Shown here piece by piece: positions 9,498 through 19,727 of a stretch of DNA of 64,000 bases. Both the position numbers and the translations under genes were made by a program. The stretch spans positions 1 to 64,000 of the forward strand of contig CACJBQ010000001.1 in the NCBI GenBank assembly GCA_902591695.1. Direction: 5' to 3'. Within the stretch, counting starts at the first letter, position 1. Each line of letters opens with the position of its first letter. The notes below the pieces were generated by a model, which searched no databases, was not told where the DNA came from, and worked only from the letters and a program-made list of their open reading frames with translations. Origin of the DNA: an uncultured Pelagibacteraceae bacterium (lineage in GTDB: Bacteria; Pseudomonadota; Alphaproteobacteria; Pelagibacterales; Pelagibacteraceae).

Positions 9498-10243
9498 CTA
9501 TCAACCACCTCAATTTTTTTTTCATTCACAAATTTTAAAATTTGAGAATTACAATCATCTATTTTATTTTGATCTTCTGATCTAATTACTATTGAAACAC
9601 CTAATTTACCTGCGTGAAAAAAAGGATAGCTTCCTATCTCAACATCTTTATTATTATTTTGAACTTTTGTTAAAGAGTTGGCTATTTCACTTTCAACAGT
9701 TCTTAAACTGATTGTAAGACTTTTAATAGGTTTACCCCCTACTATTCTGTTAGTTAAACCACCTAACATTGATTTCAAAATAGAAGGGACTCCTGGTAAT
9801 GAAAATACATTTTCAACATTAAAACCTGGTGCACCACTTGTTGGATTTAAAATTAATTTTGCATTCTCTGGCATGTATGCCATTTTTTGTCTACCTTCAT
9901 TAAATTCACCTGGTTGGTAATAAGATTCTAAAATTTTAAATGCTTCTTTATGAACTTCGTATTTTATTCCAAATGCTTTTGAAACTGATTGTGCAGTAAT
10001 ATCATCATGAGTAGGTCCGATACCACCAGTTGTAAAAACATAATCATATGTTGATCGTAGTAAATTTAAAGTATCAACAATAAGATCTTCAACATCAGGT
10101 ATTACTCTAACTTCAGCAACATTGACACCGATTGAATTTAGCCAGATTGCTAAAGTAGATGTATTCGTGTCTTGAGTTCTGCCAGATAAAATTTCATTAC
10201 CTATTATTAAAATTGAAGCATTAACTTTTACTTTTTTATCCAT
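9494..10243 (-). CDS. CinA-N / MoaB-like molybdopterin-binding domain protein
   Basis: IIGNEILSGRTQDTNTSTLAIWLNSIG, FTTGGIGPTHDDITAQSVSKAFG. Confidence 0.85.
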   Translation of the reverse strand: MDKKVKVNASILIIGNEILSGRTQDTNTSTLAIWLNSIGVNVAEVRVIPDVEDLIVDTLNLLRSTYDYVFTTGGIGPTHDDITAQSVSKAFGIKYEVHKEAFKILESYYQPGEFNEGRQKMAYMPENAKLILNPTSGAPGFNVENVFSLPGVPSILKSMLGGLTNRIVGGKPIKSLTISLRTVESEIANSLTKVQNNNKDVEIGSYPFFHAGKLGVSIVIRSEDQNKIDDCNSQILKFVNEKKIEVVDR

Positions 10244-10263
10244 ATGAAATATATAGTTTACTA

Positions 10264-10962
10264 ATGGAATTTACCAAGTCTTTAATAAAAGGCAAACTAA
10301 TCAAACGTTATAAAAGGTTTTTTACTGACGTGAGACTGGGTAAAGAAATTGTCACAGCTCACTGTCCTAACACAGGATCAATGAAAGGATTGTTAGATGA
10401 AGGTAATGAAGTTTATTTACTTCCTAATAATGATCCGAAGCGAAAGCTTAAATATGGATTGGAAATTATTAAATCTAGAAAAAACTTAGTGGGTGTTAAT
10501 ACTCATATGGCAAATAGAATAGTTGAGCATGGGCTCAACAACAATCTTATAAATGAACTTAAAAATAATGACTCTATAAAACCAGAGGTTTTTTTTAATA
10601 AAGAAACTAGATTTGATTTTTTATTAGAAAAAAAGAGACAAAAAACCTTTATTGAAGTAAAAAATGTTACATTATTTAGAAATAAAGACACAGCAGAATT
10701 TCCAGATGCTCCAACAGCCAGAGGAATTAAGCATTTATTAACCCTTATTGATGCCATAAAAAAAAGTTATAAAACGTACTTAATATTTTTAGTTCAAATC
10801 CAAAATATGAAATATTTTAAAATAGCTAAAGATATAGACGAAGAATATTATAAAACCTATTTAATAGCTAAAAAAGCTGGTGTAAATTTTTTAGCTTATA
10901 GATGTGATATAAGTTCTAAAAAAATTTTTATAGACAAAAAATTAAAAATTATCGATGACTGA
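10264..10962 (+). CDS. sfsA: DNA/RNA nuclease SfsA-family protein
   Basis: VTAHCPNTGSMKGLLDEGNEVYL; FIEVKNVTLF; FPDAPTARGIKHL. Confidence 0.9.
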   Translation: MEFTKSLIKGKLIKRYKRFFTDVRLGKEIVTAHCPNTGSMKGLLDEGNEVYLLPNNDPKRKLKYGLEIIKSRKNLVGVNTHMANRIVEHGLNNNLINELKNNDSIKPEVFFNKETRFDFLLEKKRQKTFIEVKNVTLFRNKDTAEFPDAPTARGIKHLLTLIDAIKKSYKTYLIFLVQIQNMKYFKIAKDIDEEYYKTYLIAKKAGVNFLAYRCDISSKKIFIDKKLKIIDD

Positions 10963-11725
10963 TTATAAAGAGAAGTTTGAAAAAATGAGAGTTGCAGGAA
11001 ATTTAGCTGCAAGAACATTGGACATGTTAACTGAAAATATTAAAGAAGGCATCTCAACTGATTATATTGATAAGTTAGGATACGAATTTATAAGGGATAA
11101 TGGTGGGTACTCTGCTCCACTTTATTATAGAGGGTTTACAAAATCTTTATGTACATCCTTAAACCATGTTGTGTGTCATGGAATACCTTCTGATAGAATT
11201 TTAGAAGAAGGTGACGCTGTAAATGTTGATGTTACAGCAATCGTTGACGAACATTACGGTGACACAAGTAGAATGTTTTGTATTGGAAAAACTCCTGTTA
11301 AGTTAATGAATCTTATAGATGCTACTTACGAGTCTATGATGAGGGCAATTGAAATTTTAAAACCTGGAATTAAATTAGGAGATATTGGATATGAAATTCA
11401 ATCTTTTGTGGAAGAAAAAGGTTTTTCAGTTGTGAGAGATTTTTGTGGTCATGGAATTAGCACAACTTTTCACGAACCACCAAATATTCTGCATTATGGA
11501 ACTAAAAATTCTGGCATGGAACTTAGTCCTGGAATGACATTTACTATAGAACCAATGATTAATTCAGGTAAATATGATGTTAAAATGTTGAATGATGGGT
11601 GGACAGCTGTTACAAAAGATAAATCTTTATCTGCACAATTTGAACATACGTTAGGAATTACTGAAAATGGTTATGAAATCTTTACAGAATCTGCTAAAGG
11701 TTATTCAAAGCCTCCATACTTATAA
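10955..11725 (+). CDS. map: Methionine aminopeptidase type I
   Basis: HVVCHGIPSDRILEEGDAVNVDVTAIVDEHYGDTSRMF; CGHGISTTFHEPPNI; EPMIN. Confidence 0.95.
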   Translation: MTDYKEKFEKMRVAGNLAARTLDMLTENIKEGISTDYIDKLGYEFIRDNGGYSAPLYYRGFTKSLCTSLNHVVCHGIPSDRILEEGDAVNVDVTAIVDEHYGDTSRMFCIGKTPVKLMNLIDATYESMMRAIEILKPGIKLGDIGYEIQSFVEEKGFSVVRDFCGHGISTTFHEPPNILHYGTKNSGMELSPGMTFTIEPMINSGKYDVKMLNDGWTAVTKDKSLSAQFEHTLGITENGYEIFTESAKGYSKPPYL

Positions 11726-11728
11726 TTA

Positions 11729-13021
11729 ATGATTAAAAGATACTCGCGAAAAGAATTAACTGATATTTGGTCAGAAGAAAATAAATACAAAATCTGGTTA
11801 GATGTTGAAGTTGCAGCCGCTGAAGCAATGGAAAAAATTGGTCAAATTCCAAGGGGTGTTGCTTCAATCGTTAGAAAAAAAGCTAGAATTAATGTTAGCA
11901 GAATTCATAAAATAGAATCTGAGGTAAAACACGACGTAATAGCATTTCTTACCTCTATAACTGAAAAAGCTGGAATTAAAGCACGCTACTTACATCAAGG
12001 AATGACATCATCAGATGTTTTGGATACTAGTTTTAATATTCAATTAGTTCAATCAGGTAAAATCATTTTAAAAGATATAGATCAAATTTTAAAAGTTTTA
12101 AAAAGACAAGCCAAAAAATATAAATTTACACCGTGTATGGGAAGAAGCCATGGTATACATGCTGAACCAATTACTTTTGGATTAAAATTAGCTTCTTTTT
12201 ACGAAGAATTTAAAAGAAATAGAAAAAGACTAAAAGATGCGATCGATGAAGTATCAACATGTGCAATATCTGGCGCTGTTGGAACATTTGCTAACATTAA
12301 TCCAAATGTTGAAAAACATGTAGCAAAAAAATTAGGTCTAAAAGTTGAGCCAATTTCAACACAAGTAATTCCAAGAGATAGACATGCATTTTATTTTTCT
12401 ATTTTAGGTATTATTGCAGGATCTATTGAAAGAGTAGCAGTTGAAATAAGACACCTACAAAGAACTGAAGTTTATGAACTACAAGAATATTTCTCTAAAA
12501 ATCAAAAAGGCTCATCAGCAATGCCACACAAAAAAAATCCAATATTAAGTGAAAATTTAACTGGCTTAGCTAGAATGGTAAGAAGTGCAGTTATCCCAGC
12601 TCTTGAAAACATAGCACTTTGGCATGAAAGAGATATTTCTCACTCAAGTGTTGAAAGAAATATTGGACCAGATGCTAATATAACAATTGATTTTGCATTA
12701 GTTAGACTTGCAAATATCTTAGATAACATGATTATTTATCCAAAAAAAATGCTTGAAAACTTAAATTTAACTAGAGGTTTAATTTTTTCTCAAGAAGTAA
12801 TGCTGGAGTTAACTAAGACAGGTCTAAGCAGAGAAAAATCATACAAGATGGTACAATCATATGCAAAAAAATGTTTTGTAGAAAATTTAAATTTAATTGA
12901 CGTCATTTCATCTGATAAATTTATAATGAGTAAAATTTCACCTAAAAAACTAAATTCTATATTTAATTATTCTAAACACTTTAAAAATGTAAATTTTATC
13001 TTTAGAAGAGTTTTTAAATAA
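11729..13021 (+). CDS. purB: Adenylosuccinate lyase
   Basis: [42 protein letters not shown]. Confidence 0.95.
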   Translation: MIKRYSRKELTDIWSEENKYKIWLDVEVAAAEAMEKIGQIPRGVASIVRKKARINVSRIHKIESEVKHDVIAFLTSITEKAGIKARYLHQGMTSSDVLDTSFNIQLVQSGKIILKDIDQILKVLKRQAKKYKFTPCMGRSHGIHAEPITFGLKLASFYEEFKRNRKRLKDAIDEVSTCAISGAVGTFANINPNVEKHVAKKLGLKVEPISTQVIPRDRHAFYFSILGIIAGSIERVAVEIRHLQRTEVYELQEYFSKNQKGSSAMPHKKNPILSENLTGLARMVRSAVIPALENIALWHERDISHSSVERNIGPDANITIDFALVRLANILDNMIIYPKKMLENLNLTRGLIFSQEVMLELTKTGLSREKSYKMVQSYAKKCFVENLNLIDVISSDKFIMSKISPKKLNSIFNYSKHFKNVNFIFRRVFK

Positions 13022-13806
13022 TGAAAAAAGGTAAAAAATTATACGAAGGAAAAGCCAAGATCATATATGCAACAAATGATAAAAACTTAGTTATCCAATA
13101 TTTTAAGGATGACGCAACTGCATTTAATAATCAAAAAAAAACTACAATTGAGGGTAAAGGTGTTCTAAACAATAGAATTTCAGAACATATACTTTCAAAC
13201 CTCTCTCAAATAGGAATCAAAAATCATTTAGTTAAAAGATTAAATATGCGTGAGCAAATTATAAAGCTTGTAGAAATAATTCCGATAGAATTTATTGTGA
13301 GAAATGTTGCAACAGGTTCGATTACTAAAAGATTGGGCATTGAGGATGGTACTGTTTTAAAAGAACCTCTAATTGAATACTGCTTAAAAGATGACAAGCT
13401 TGGAGATCCATTAATATCCGAAGAGCATATTTTAGCATTTGATTGGGCATCAAAAATAGAAATAGATAAAGTTAAAAAAATGATTTTAAGAATTAATGAT
13501 TTTATGATTGGGATGTTTAGAGGTGTTGGAATTAAACTTATCGATTTTAAATTAGAATTTGGGAGAGTTAAAATTGATGGAAAAAATGAAGTTATTTTGG
13601 CAGATGAGATTAGTCCTGATACTTGTAGATTGTGGGACAGTATTACAGAAAAAAAATTAGATAAAGATAGGTTTAGAAAAGATCTGGGTGATTTAATTCC
13701 TGCATATACTGAGGTTGCTAAAAGATTAGGTATACTTCATGAACAATCTAATGTTTCAGCAGTAAATGTAACTAAATTATCTTCAGTTAAAAGAAAGAAA
13801 AAATGA
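13021..13806 (+). CDS. purC: SAICAR synthetase
   Basis: [42 protein letters not shown]. Confidence 0.95.
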   Translation: MKKGKKLYEGKAKIIYATNDKNLVIQYFKDDATAFNNQKKTTIEGKGVLNNRISEHILSNLSQIGIKNHLVKRLNMREQIIKLVEIIPIEFIVRNVATGSITKRLGIEDGTVLKEPLIEYCLKDDKLGDPLISEEHILAFDWASKIEIDKVKKMILRINDFMIGMFRGVGIKLIDFKLEFGRVKIDGKNEVILADEISPDTCRLWDSITEKKLDKDRFRKDLGDLIPAYTEVAKRLGILHEQSNVSAVNVTKLSSVKRKKK

Positions 13807-14045
13807 AAATTTCTGTAATCATTACTCTAAAAAAGGATGTACTTGATCCACAAGGAAAAGTTATTCATCAAACACTGGATGGAATGGGTTTTCAGGACAT
13901 TAATGAAGTTAGACAAGGTAAATATTTTGAAATAGATACTAAAGAAACTGATAACGACAAAGCAAAAGCAAAAGTTGAAGAAATGTGTAAAAAACTTTTG
14001 GCAAATCTTGTAATTGAAAATTATAAAATTATTGATCCAAAGTAA
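13803..14045 (+). CDS. purS: Phosphoribosylformylglycinamidine synthase subunit PurS
   Basis: [36 protein letters not shown]; in pur operon. Confidence 0.94.
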   Translation: MKISVIITLKKDVLDPQGKVIHQTLDGMGFQDINEVRQGKYFEIDTKETDNDKAKAKVEEMCKKLLANLVIENYKIIDPK

Positions 14046-14048
14046 TTA

Positions 14049-14732
14049 ATGAAATCATCAGTTATTACTTTTCCAGGTTCAAATTGTGACAGAGACATGG
14101 ATGTTGCTCTTAAAAAATTTGGATTTAAAAATAAAATGGTTTGGCATGCTGATGCTGAATTACCAAAAAGTGATTTGGTTGTATTGCCAGGTGGTTTTTC
14201 ATATGGGGACTACTTAAGATGTGGAAGTATGGCATCTAAATCAAAAATAATGCAGTCAGTAATTAATTTTGCAAATTCAGGAGGTATGGTTATGGGTATC
14301 TGTAATGGATTTCAAATATTAGTGGAAACTGGTTTAGTTCCAGGTGTTTTGCTTAGAAATAAATATTTAGAATTTATTTGTAAAAATGTTTTTGTAAAAA
14401 TTAATGATAAAAAAAATAAATATTTTAAAAATGTTGATAACGAAGTTTTAGAATTTCATATCGCTCATAATGAAGGAAATTATTTTTGTACCAATGATCA
14501 ATTAAAAAAAATTGAAGATAATAATCAAATAGCTATTAACTATTGTGATGAAAATGGAAAAATAGAAGATCAATATAACCCTAATGGATCCTTAAAAAAT
14601 ATTGCAGGTATATTTAATAAAGAAAAAAATGTTCTAGGAATGATGCCCCACCCTGAAAGAATGATTGATACATCTTTATCAGGTGAGGATGGATCATTAT
14701 TTTTTAAAAACTTAATAAATAACTTAAAATGA
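14049..14732 (+). CDS. purQ: Phosphoribosylformylglycinamidine synthase subunit PurQ
   Basis: FPGSNCDRDMD; LPGGFSYGDYLRCG; GICNGFQIL; PHPER. Confidence 0.95.
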   Translation: MKSSVITFPGSNCDRDMDVALKKFGFKNKMVWHADAELPKSDLVVLPGGFSYGDYLRCGSMASKSKIMQSVINFANSGGMVMGICNGFQILVETGLVPGVLLRNKYLEFICKNVFVKINDKKNKYFKNVDNEVLEFHIAHNEGNYFCTNDQLKKIEDNNQIAINYCDENGKIEDQYNPNGSLKNIAGIFNKEKNVLGMMPHPERMIDTSLSGEDGSLFFKNLINNLK

Positions 14733-16921
14733 TTGTAAACGAACAAGCAGCAGTTGATCACGGTTTAAAGAAAGATGAATACGCTAAAATTTGTGAGCTA
14801 TTAAAGAGAACTCCCAATATCACAGAGCTAGGTATTTTTTCTGCAATGTGGAATGAACATTGTTCTTATAAATCATCAAGATTACACCTAAAAAAACTAC
14901 CTACTAAAGGAAAGAAAGTTATTCAAGGTCCTGGAGAAAACGCTGGTGTTATCGATATTGAGGATAATGATGCGATAGTTTTTAAAATAGAAAGTCACAA
15001 TCACCCTTCATTTATTGAACCATATCAAGGTGCTGCTACTGGTGTTGGAGGAATAATGAGAGATGTATTTACAATGGGCGCAAGACCAATAGCTAACTTG
15101 AACTCCATTCATTTTGGGTCACCACAAAATAAAAAAACAAAAAATTTATTAAGAGGTGTTGTTCATGGCATAGGCGGTTATGGAAACTGCATGGGTGTTC
15201 CAACAATAGCTGGACAAACAAGCTTTGATAGCTCGTATAACGGAAATATTTTGGTTAACGCTATGACATTGGGATTAGTCAAAAAAGATAAGATTTTTTA
15301 TTCTAAAGCTGCTGGTTTAAATAAACCTGTCATTTATGTAGGGTCTAAAACAGGGAGAGATGGAATTCATGGAGCAAGTATGGCTTCAGCTAGTTTTGAT
15401 GAAAAAATTGAGGAAAAAAAGCCAACAGTTCAAGTTGGAGATCCATTTACTGAAAAACTTTTACTAGAAGCTTGTCTAGAGTTAATGGCAGGAGACTCAA
15501 TTATAGCCATTCAAGATATGGGTGCTGCAGGATTAACTTCTTCAAGTATTGAAATGGCTTCAAAAGGAAACCTCGGAATTGAAATAAATTTAAATAAAGT
15601 GCCATGCAGAGAAACCAAAATGACACCATACGAAATTATGCTCTCTGAGAGCCAAGAAAGAATGCTGATTGTTTTAGAAAACGGCAAAGAAGAACAAGCA
15701 AAAAAAATATTTGATAAATGGAATTTAGATTTTGCGGTAATTGGAAAAACGACTAAGTCAAAAAAAATAGAACTCTATTTTAATGAAGAAAAAGTTGCAG
15801 ACATACCTGTTAATACATTAGTTGAAAACTCTCCTATGTATGATCGAAAATGGAAAAAAGCAAAGTTACCTAAAAAAAATAAAATTAAAAAAGAAGATCT
15901 TAAGCATTTAAAAATTATTGATGTTCTAAAAAAAATTTTAGCAAATCCAAATGTATGCAGCAAAGAATGGATTTGGCAACAATATGATCATACTGTAATG
16001 GGTGACACTATACAGAAGCCAGGCGGAGACTCAGGGGTTGTAAGAGTTCATGGCACAGATAAAGCTGTAGCTGCTTCGGTAGATTCCTCTGCAATTTATT
16101 GTTGGGCTCACCCTTTAACTGGTGGAAAGCAAGTAGTTTGTGAAAGTTTTAGAAATCTTATATCTGTTGGCGCAAAACCTATTGCTATCACGAATTGTTT
16201 AAATTTTGGTAGTCCTGAAAATGAAGAAAACATGGGTGAGTTTGTTGAATGTGTTCAAGGTATTAGTGAAGCTAGCGAATATTTAAAATTCCCAGTAGTT
16301 TCTGGAAATGTATCTTTCTACAACCAAACAAAAGAAGAAGGTATAAAACCTACGCCTGCAATTGGTGGGGTTGGGTTAATCAAGAATTATCAGAATATGA
16401 TCACTATGGATTTTAAAGAAGTTAATAATTTAGTTTTGGTGATTGGAAAAACCGAGGGACATATTGATCAAAGTTTATTTGCAAGAAATATTTTAGATGA
16501 AAAAAATGGACCTCCACCTGAGGTAAATCTATTTAATGAAAAAAATAATGGAGAAACTTTACTCAAATTAATTGATAATAATTTAATAAAAAGTGCTCAT
16601 GATGTTTCTTTAGGAGGTATAATTACTGCAGTATCAAAAATGTGTATTAAGGGAAAAAAAGGAATAAATATTAAAAAACCCAAATATCTAATTAATGAAA
16701 TAGAATACTTTTTTGCTGAGGATCAAGGTAGATATATTATAGAAATAAACAAAAAAGATTTTAAAAAAGTAGCTGATATATTGCATAAAAATGCAGTCCA
16801 TTTCGATGAACTTGGTACAATTAATGAAAATGAACTATATATTAATGATAAGACAAAAGTTACAATTGACGAACTATCAACTTCTAATAAAAGTTGGCTT
16901 ACAAACTATATGAGTAAATAA
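14729..16921 (+). CDS. purL: Phosphoribosylformylglycinamidine synthase subunit PurL
   Basis: FSAMWNEHCSYKSSR; GPGENAGVIDI; VGGIMRDVFTMGARPIA. Confidence 0.96.
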   Translation: MIVNEQAAVDHGLKKDEYAKICELLKRTPNITELGIFSAMWNEHCSYKSSRLHLKKLPTKGKKVIQGPGENAGVIDIEDNDAIVFKIESHNHPSFIEPYQGAATGVGGIMRDVFTMGARPIANLNSIHFGSPQNKKTKNLLRGVVHGIGGYGNCMGVPTIAGQTSFDSSYNGNILVNAMTLGLVKKDKIFYSKAAGLNKPVIYVGSKTGRDGIHGASMASASFDEKIEEKKPTVQVGDPFTEKLLLEACLELMAGDSIIAIQDMGAAGLTSSSIEMASKGNLGIEINLNKVPCRETKMTPYEIMLSESQERMLIVLENGKEEQAKKIFDKWNLDFAVIGKTTKSKKIELYFNEEKVADIPVNTLVENSPMYDRKWKKAKLPKKNKIKKEDLKHLKIIDVLKKILANPNVCSKEWIWQQYDHTVMGDTIQKPGGDSGVVRVHGTDKAVAASVDSSAIYCWAHPLTGGKQVVCESFRNLISVGAKPIAITNCLNFGSPENEENMGEFVECVQGISEASEYLKFPVVSGNVSFYNQTKEEGIKPTPAIGGVGLIKNYQNMITMDFKEVNNLVLVIGKTEGHIDQSLFARNILDEKNGPPPEVNLFNEKNNGETLLKLIDNNLIKSAHDVSLGGIITAVSKMCIKGKKGINIKKPKYLINEIEYFFAEDQGRYIIEINKKDFKKVADILHKNAVHFDELGTINENELYINDKTKVTIDELSTSNKSWLTNYMSK

Positions 16922-17151
16922 TGGCGATGGATTTAAAAGAAATTGAGAATTTTATAAAAGAGGCAATGCCAGATGCAATTGTTGAAATACAAGATTTAGC
17001 AGGTGATGGAAATCATTATTCAGCTACTGTTACCTCGTCTCAATTTTCTGGAAAAAGTAAAATTGAGCAACATAAAATGGTTTACAATTCATTAAAAGGT
17101 AGAATGGGCAATGAACTGCATGCATTAGCAATTAAAACAAAGGAGAGTTAA
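16921..17151 (+). CDS. BolA family protein
   Basis: DLAGDGNHYSATVTSSQFSGKSKIEQHKMVYNSLKG. Confidence 0.88.
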   Translation: MAMDLKEIENFIKEAMPDAIVEIQDLAGDGNHYSATVTSSQFSGKSKIEQHKMVYNSLKGRMGNELHALAIKTKES

Positions 17152-17490
17152 ATGGATCAACAAACAAACGATTTAATAAAAAATGAAATTGAAAACAACG
17201 AAGTATGTCTGTTTATGAAAGGCACACCTGACGCTCCACAATGTGGGTTTTCAATGGCTACTTCAAATATTTTAAAAATCCTAGAAGTAAATTTTAAAGG
17301 AGTAAATGTTTTAGAAAATCAAAATTTAAGAGAGGGTATTAAAGTTTTTAGTGATTGGCCAACCATCCCACAACTTTATGTTAAAAATGAATTTATTGGT
17401 GGATGTGATATCGTTAAAGAAATGTATGAAAGTGGTGAATTGGCAAAACTTTTTGAAAGTAAAAATATAAATTTTAAAGCTAAAAGTTAA
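17152..17490 (+). CDS. grxD: Monothiol glutaredoxin (Grx4/GrxD family)
   Basis: VCLFMKGTPDAPQCGFSMATSNIL (CGFS active site); WPTIPQLYVKNEFIGGCDIV. Confidence 0.93.
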   Translation: MDQQTNDLIKNEIENNEVCLFMKGTPDAPQCGFSMATSNILKILEVNFKGVNVLENQNLREGIKVFSDWPTIPQLYVKNEFIGGCDIVKEMYESGELAKLFESKNINFKAKS

Positions 17491-18108
17491 TTATCTAGAA
17501 TAATATTCAATCACCAGATTAGGCTCCATAACAATTGGATATGGAACTTCTTCAAACTTTGGAACTCTAACAAACTTTAATTTTTTGTTTTTTTCATCCA
17601 TCTGAATATATTCTGGAGTTTCTCTTTCTTTATTAGCAAGAGCAATATCAATTATTGCAAGTTGTTTAGATTTATCTCTTATCTCAATTGAATCTTCTTC
17701 TCTAACTAAATAACTTCCAATATTTACTTTTTTACCATTTACTTTCACATGGCCATGATTGATTAATTGTCTAGCTGAAAAAATTGTTGTTGCAAATTTT
17801 GCTCTATAGATAACGGCATCCAATCTTCTTTCAAGAAGGCCAATTAAATTTTCTCCAGTATCACCTTTAAGCATTACCGCTTTTTTGTAAATATTTCTAA
17901 ACTGTCTCTCGTTAATGTTGCCGTAATATGCTTTTAATTTTTGTTTAGCTTGAAGCTGTATTCCATAATCAGATGGCTTTGATGTTTTTGTTTGACCATG
18001 TTGTCCTGGTCCGTAAGCTCTAGTATTAAAAGGACTTTTAGGTCTTCCCCAAAGGTTAACTTTTAATCTTCTGTCTACTTTATGTTTAGAGTTTAATCTT
18101 TTTGTCAT
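17491..18108 (-). CDS. rpsD: 30S ribosomal protein S4
   Basis: [32 protein letters not shown]4 domain [23 protein letters not shown]. Confidence 0.96.
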   Translation of the reverse strand: MTKRLNSKHKVDRRLKVNLWGRPKSPFNTRAYGPGQHGQTKTSKPSDYGIQLQAKQKLKAYYGNINERQFRNIYKKAVMLKGDTGENLIGLLERRLDAVIYRAKFATTIFSARQLINHGHVKVNGKKVNIGSYLVREEDSIEIRDKSKQLAIIDIALANKERETPEYIQMDEKNKKLKFVRVPKFEEVPYPIVMEPNLVIEYYSR

Positions 18109-18148
18109 TTGATAGTGGGCTTTATAAACTTACTCATCATTTTGTCAA

Positions 18149-18862
18149 TCAACGTTTTTTACCTAAACTTGCAAATACTCCTGATAAAATACGTGTTTCT
18201 TTGGTTGATAATTCCATCCTATAAAAAATATTCCTCAAGTTTTCAAGCATAATCGGTTTCTTCTCTTTTGATTTAAAAAAATTAATCTCTTCAAGATTCT
18301 GTATACAGAGTTTTGCCATAGCAACTATTTCTTTTTTAGATGCTGATTTAACTTTATTTGATTTCTTAAAAGAAGATGTTTTTGAATTAATTATGCTTGA
18401 TAGATATTGAGCAATTATTATCAAGCTGTGAGATAGATTTAATGATTTAAAATCAGAATTAGTCGGAATTTGGAGAGCATAATTAGCATAGCTCATTTCA
18501 TTATTTGATAGACCAGACGCTTCTGAGCCAAATAAAAAAGCTATTTTCTTTTTATAATTTATTTTTTTTAAATCTTCTAATTGTATGTGTTTAATATTTT
18601 TATTTCTAAATCGTGCTGATGTTGCAATTACAATATCAATATTTTTTAAAGGTTTTTCTAAATTTTCAAAATTTTTTGCCTTATTAATTATATTTTTTGC
18701 TCCTACAGAGGTTGCTAAAATTTTATCATTTGGAAATATTGGTTTGGGGTCAATAACAATAAGTTTATTAAAATTAAAATTTTTTATTCCTCTTGCACAT
18801 GCTCCTATATTTTCTGAGAGTTGAGGTTTGTGTAAAATGAAAGAAATATTATTAACAGACAT
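18149..18862 (-). CDS. trmJ: TrmJ-like tRNA (Cm32/Um32) methyltransferase, SpoU family
   Basis: ISFILHKPQLSENIGACARGIKNF; FLFGSEASGLSNNEMSYANYALQIPTN. Confidence 0.82.
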   Translation of the reverse strand: MSVNNISFILHKPQLSENIGACARGIKNFNFNKLIVIDPKPIFPNDKILATSVGAKNIINKAKNFENLEKPLKNIDIVIATSARFRNKNIKHIQLEDLKKINYKKKIAFLFGSEASGLSNNEMSYANYALQIPTNSDFKSLNLSHSLIIIAQYLSSIINSKTSSFKKSNKVKSASKKEIVAMAKLCIQNLEEINFFKSKEKKPIMLENLRNIFYRMELSTKETRILSGVFASLGKKR

Positions 18863-19725
18863 TAATCTATACCATGATTTCTATTATAACTAGAAATGGC
18901 TGATGGTTTAATATCATTTAAATATTTTGGATCTACTGTCCAAGTAGAAACTTTTAATGGATAACATTTTGCTACATCGGATGAATGTTCAGATCCACAA
19001 TCACCACCTGGACAAGCAGAAAGTGCACCCAATAAATCTGTTTCAGCAAAAAATTCTAAATAATCACCAGGTCTTACAGGACTTGCTTTCATAAAGTATT
19101 GTTTAGTATCATTGGTAAATCCAGTTAACATAAATACATTTAATACATCATGAACTATTTTTTCCGCATGATCTAATTGAATATTTTTTTCTTTAACCAA
19201 AGCTCTTGTTAAATTTGAGTGACAACAATAATGATAATCATTATCGCTCAAAAGTTTTGATGTATAAGGATCACATCTTGTACCAATGACATCATGAACC
19301 GATCCTCCATCCTTATCATAATCATACCAATCTAGAGTGTCCCAAGTTATAGTGGCTAAAGATCTTAGATATGGAAAACTACTAAACATTTTATCTCCAA
19401 CTGAAAGATGAGTTCCATAGAGTGCTCTTGTTTTTCCTGAGTAGAATTTTTCCTCTAAATTATTTAAATTAAATAAATTTAAATCACCTACTTGAGGTCC
19501 CTCTACACTTTCAATTCTAAAAAACTCACCAAATTTAACTTCAAACGTTTTTGCATCTCTCGGAGGTATTATAACTTCCTCTTTTTTAATTAAGTGTTCC
19601 CGAGCGGAATGTAAAATACTTAAATTTTTTTCTTCAATATTAGTATTTGGGTAACAAACTATTGGTTTGGCTCCTATTCTATCTTTTAGATCAGATGGTT
19701 TTTCTGAAAATTTTTTTATTTTCAT
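18862..19725 (-). CDS. DUF1989 / urea carboxylase-associated family protein
   Basis: FEVKFGEFFRIESVEGPQVGDLNLFNLNN..., HDVIGTRCDPYTSKLL, CPGGDCGSEHSSDVAKCYPLKV. Confidence 0.7.
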   Translation of the reverse strand: MKIKKFSEKPSDLKDRIGAKPIVCYPNTNIEEKNLSILHSAREHLIKKEEVIIPPRDAKTFEVKFGEFFRIESVEGPQVGDLNLFNLNNLEEKFYSGKTRALYGTHLSVGDKMFSSFPYLRSLATITWDTLDWYDYDKDGGSVHDVIGTRCDPYTSKLLSDNDYHYCCHSNLTRALVKEKNIQLDHAEKIVHDVLNVFMLTGFTNDTKQYFMKASPVRPGDYLEFFAETDLLGALSACPGGDCGSEHSSDVAKCYPLKVSTWTVDPKYLNDIKPSAISSYNRNHGID

Positions 19726-19727
19726 CC

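Noticed and set aside
9678-9920. Plus-strand 80-aa ORF
   Set aside because: Antisense to the CinA-like gene; no domain.
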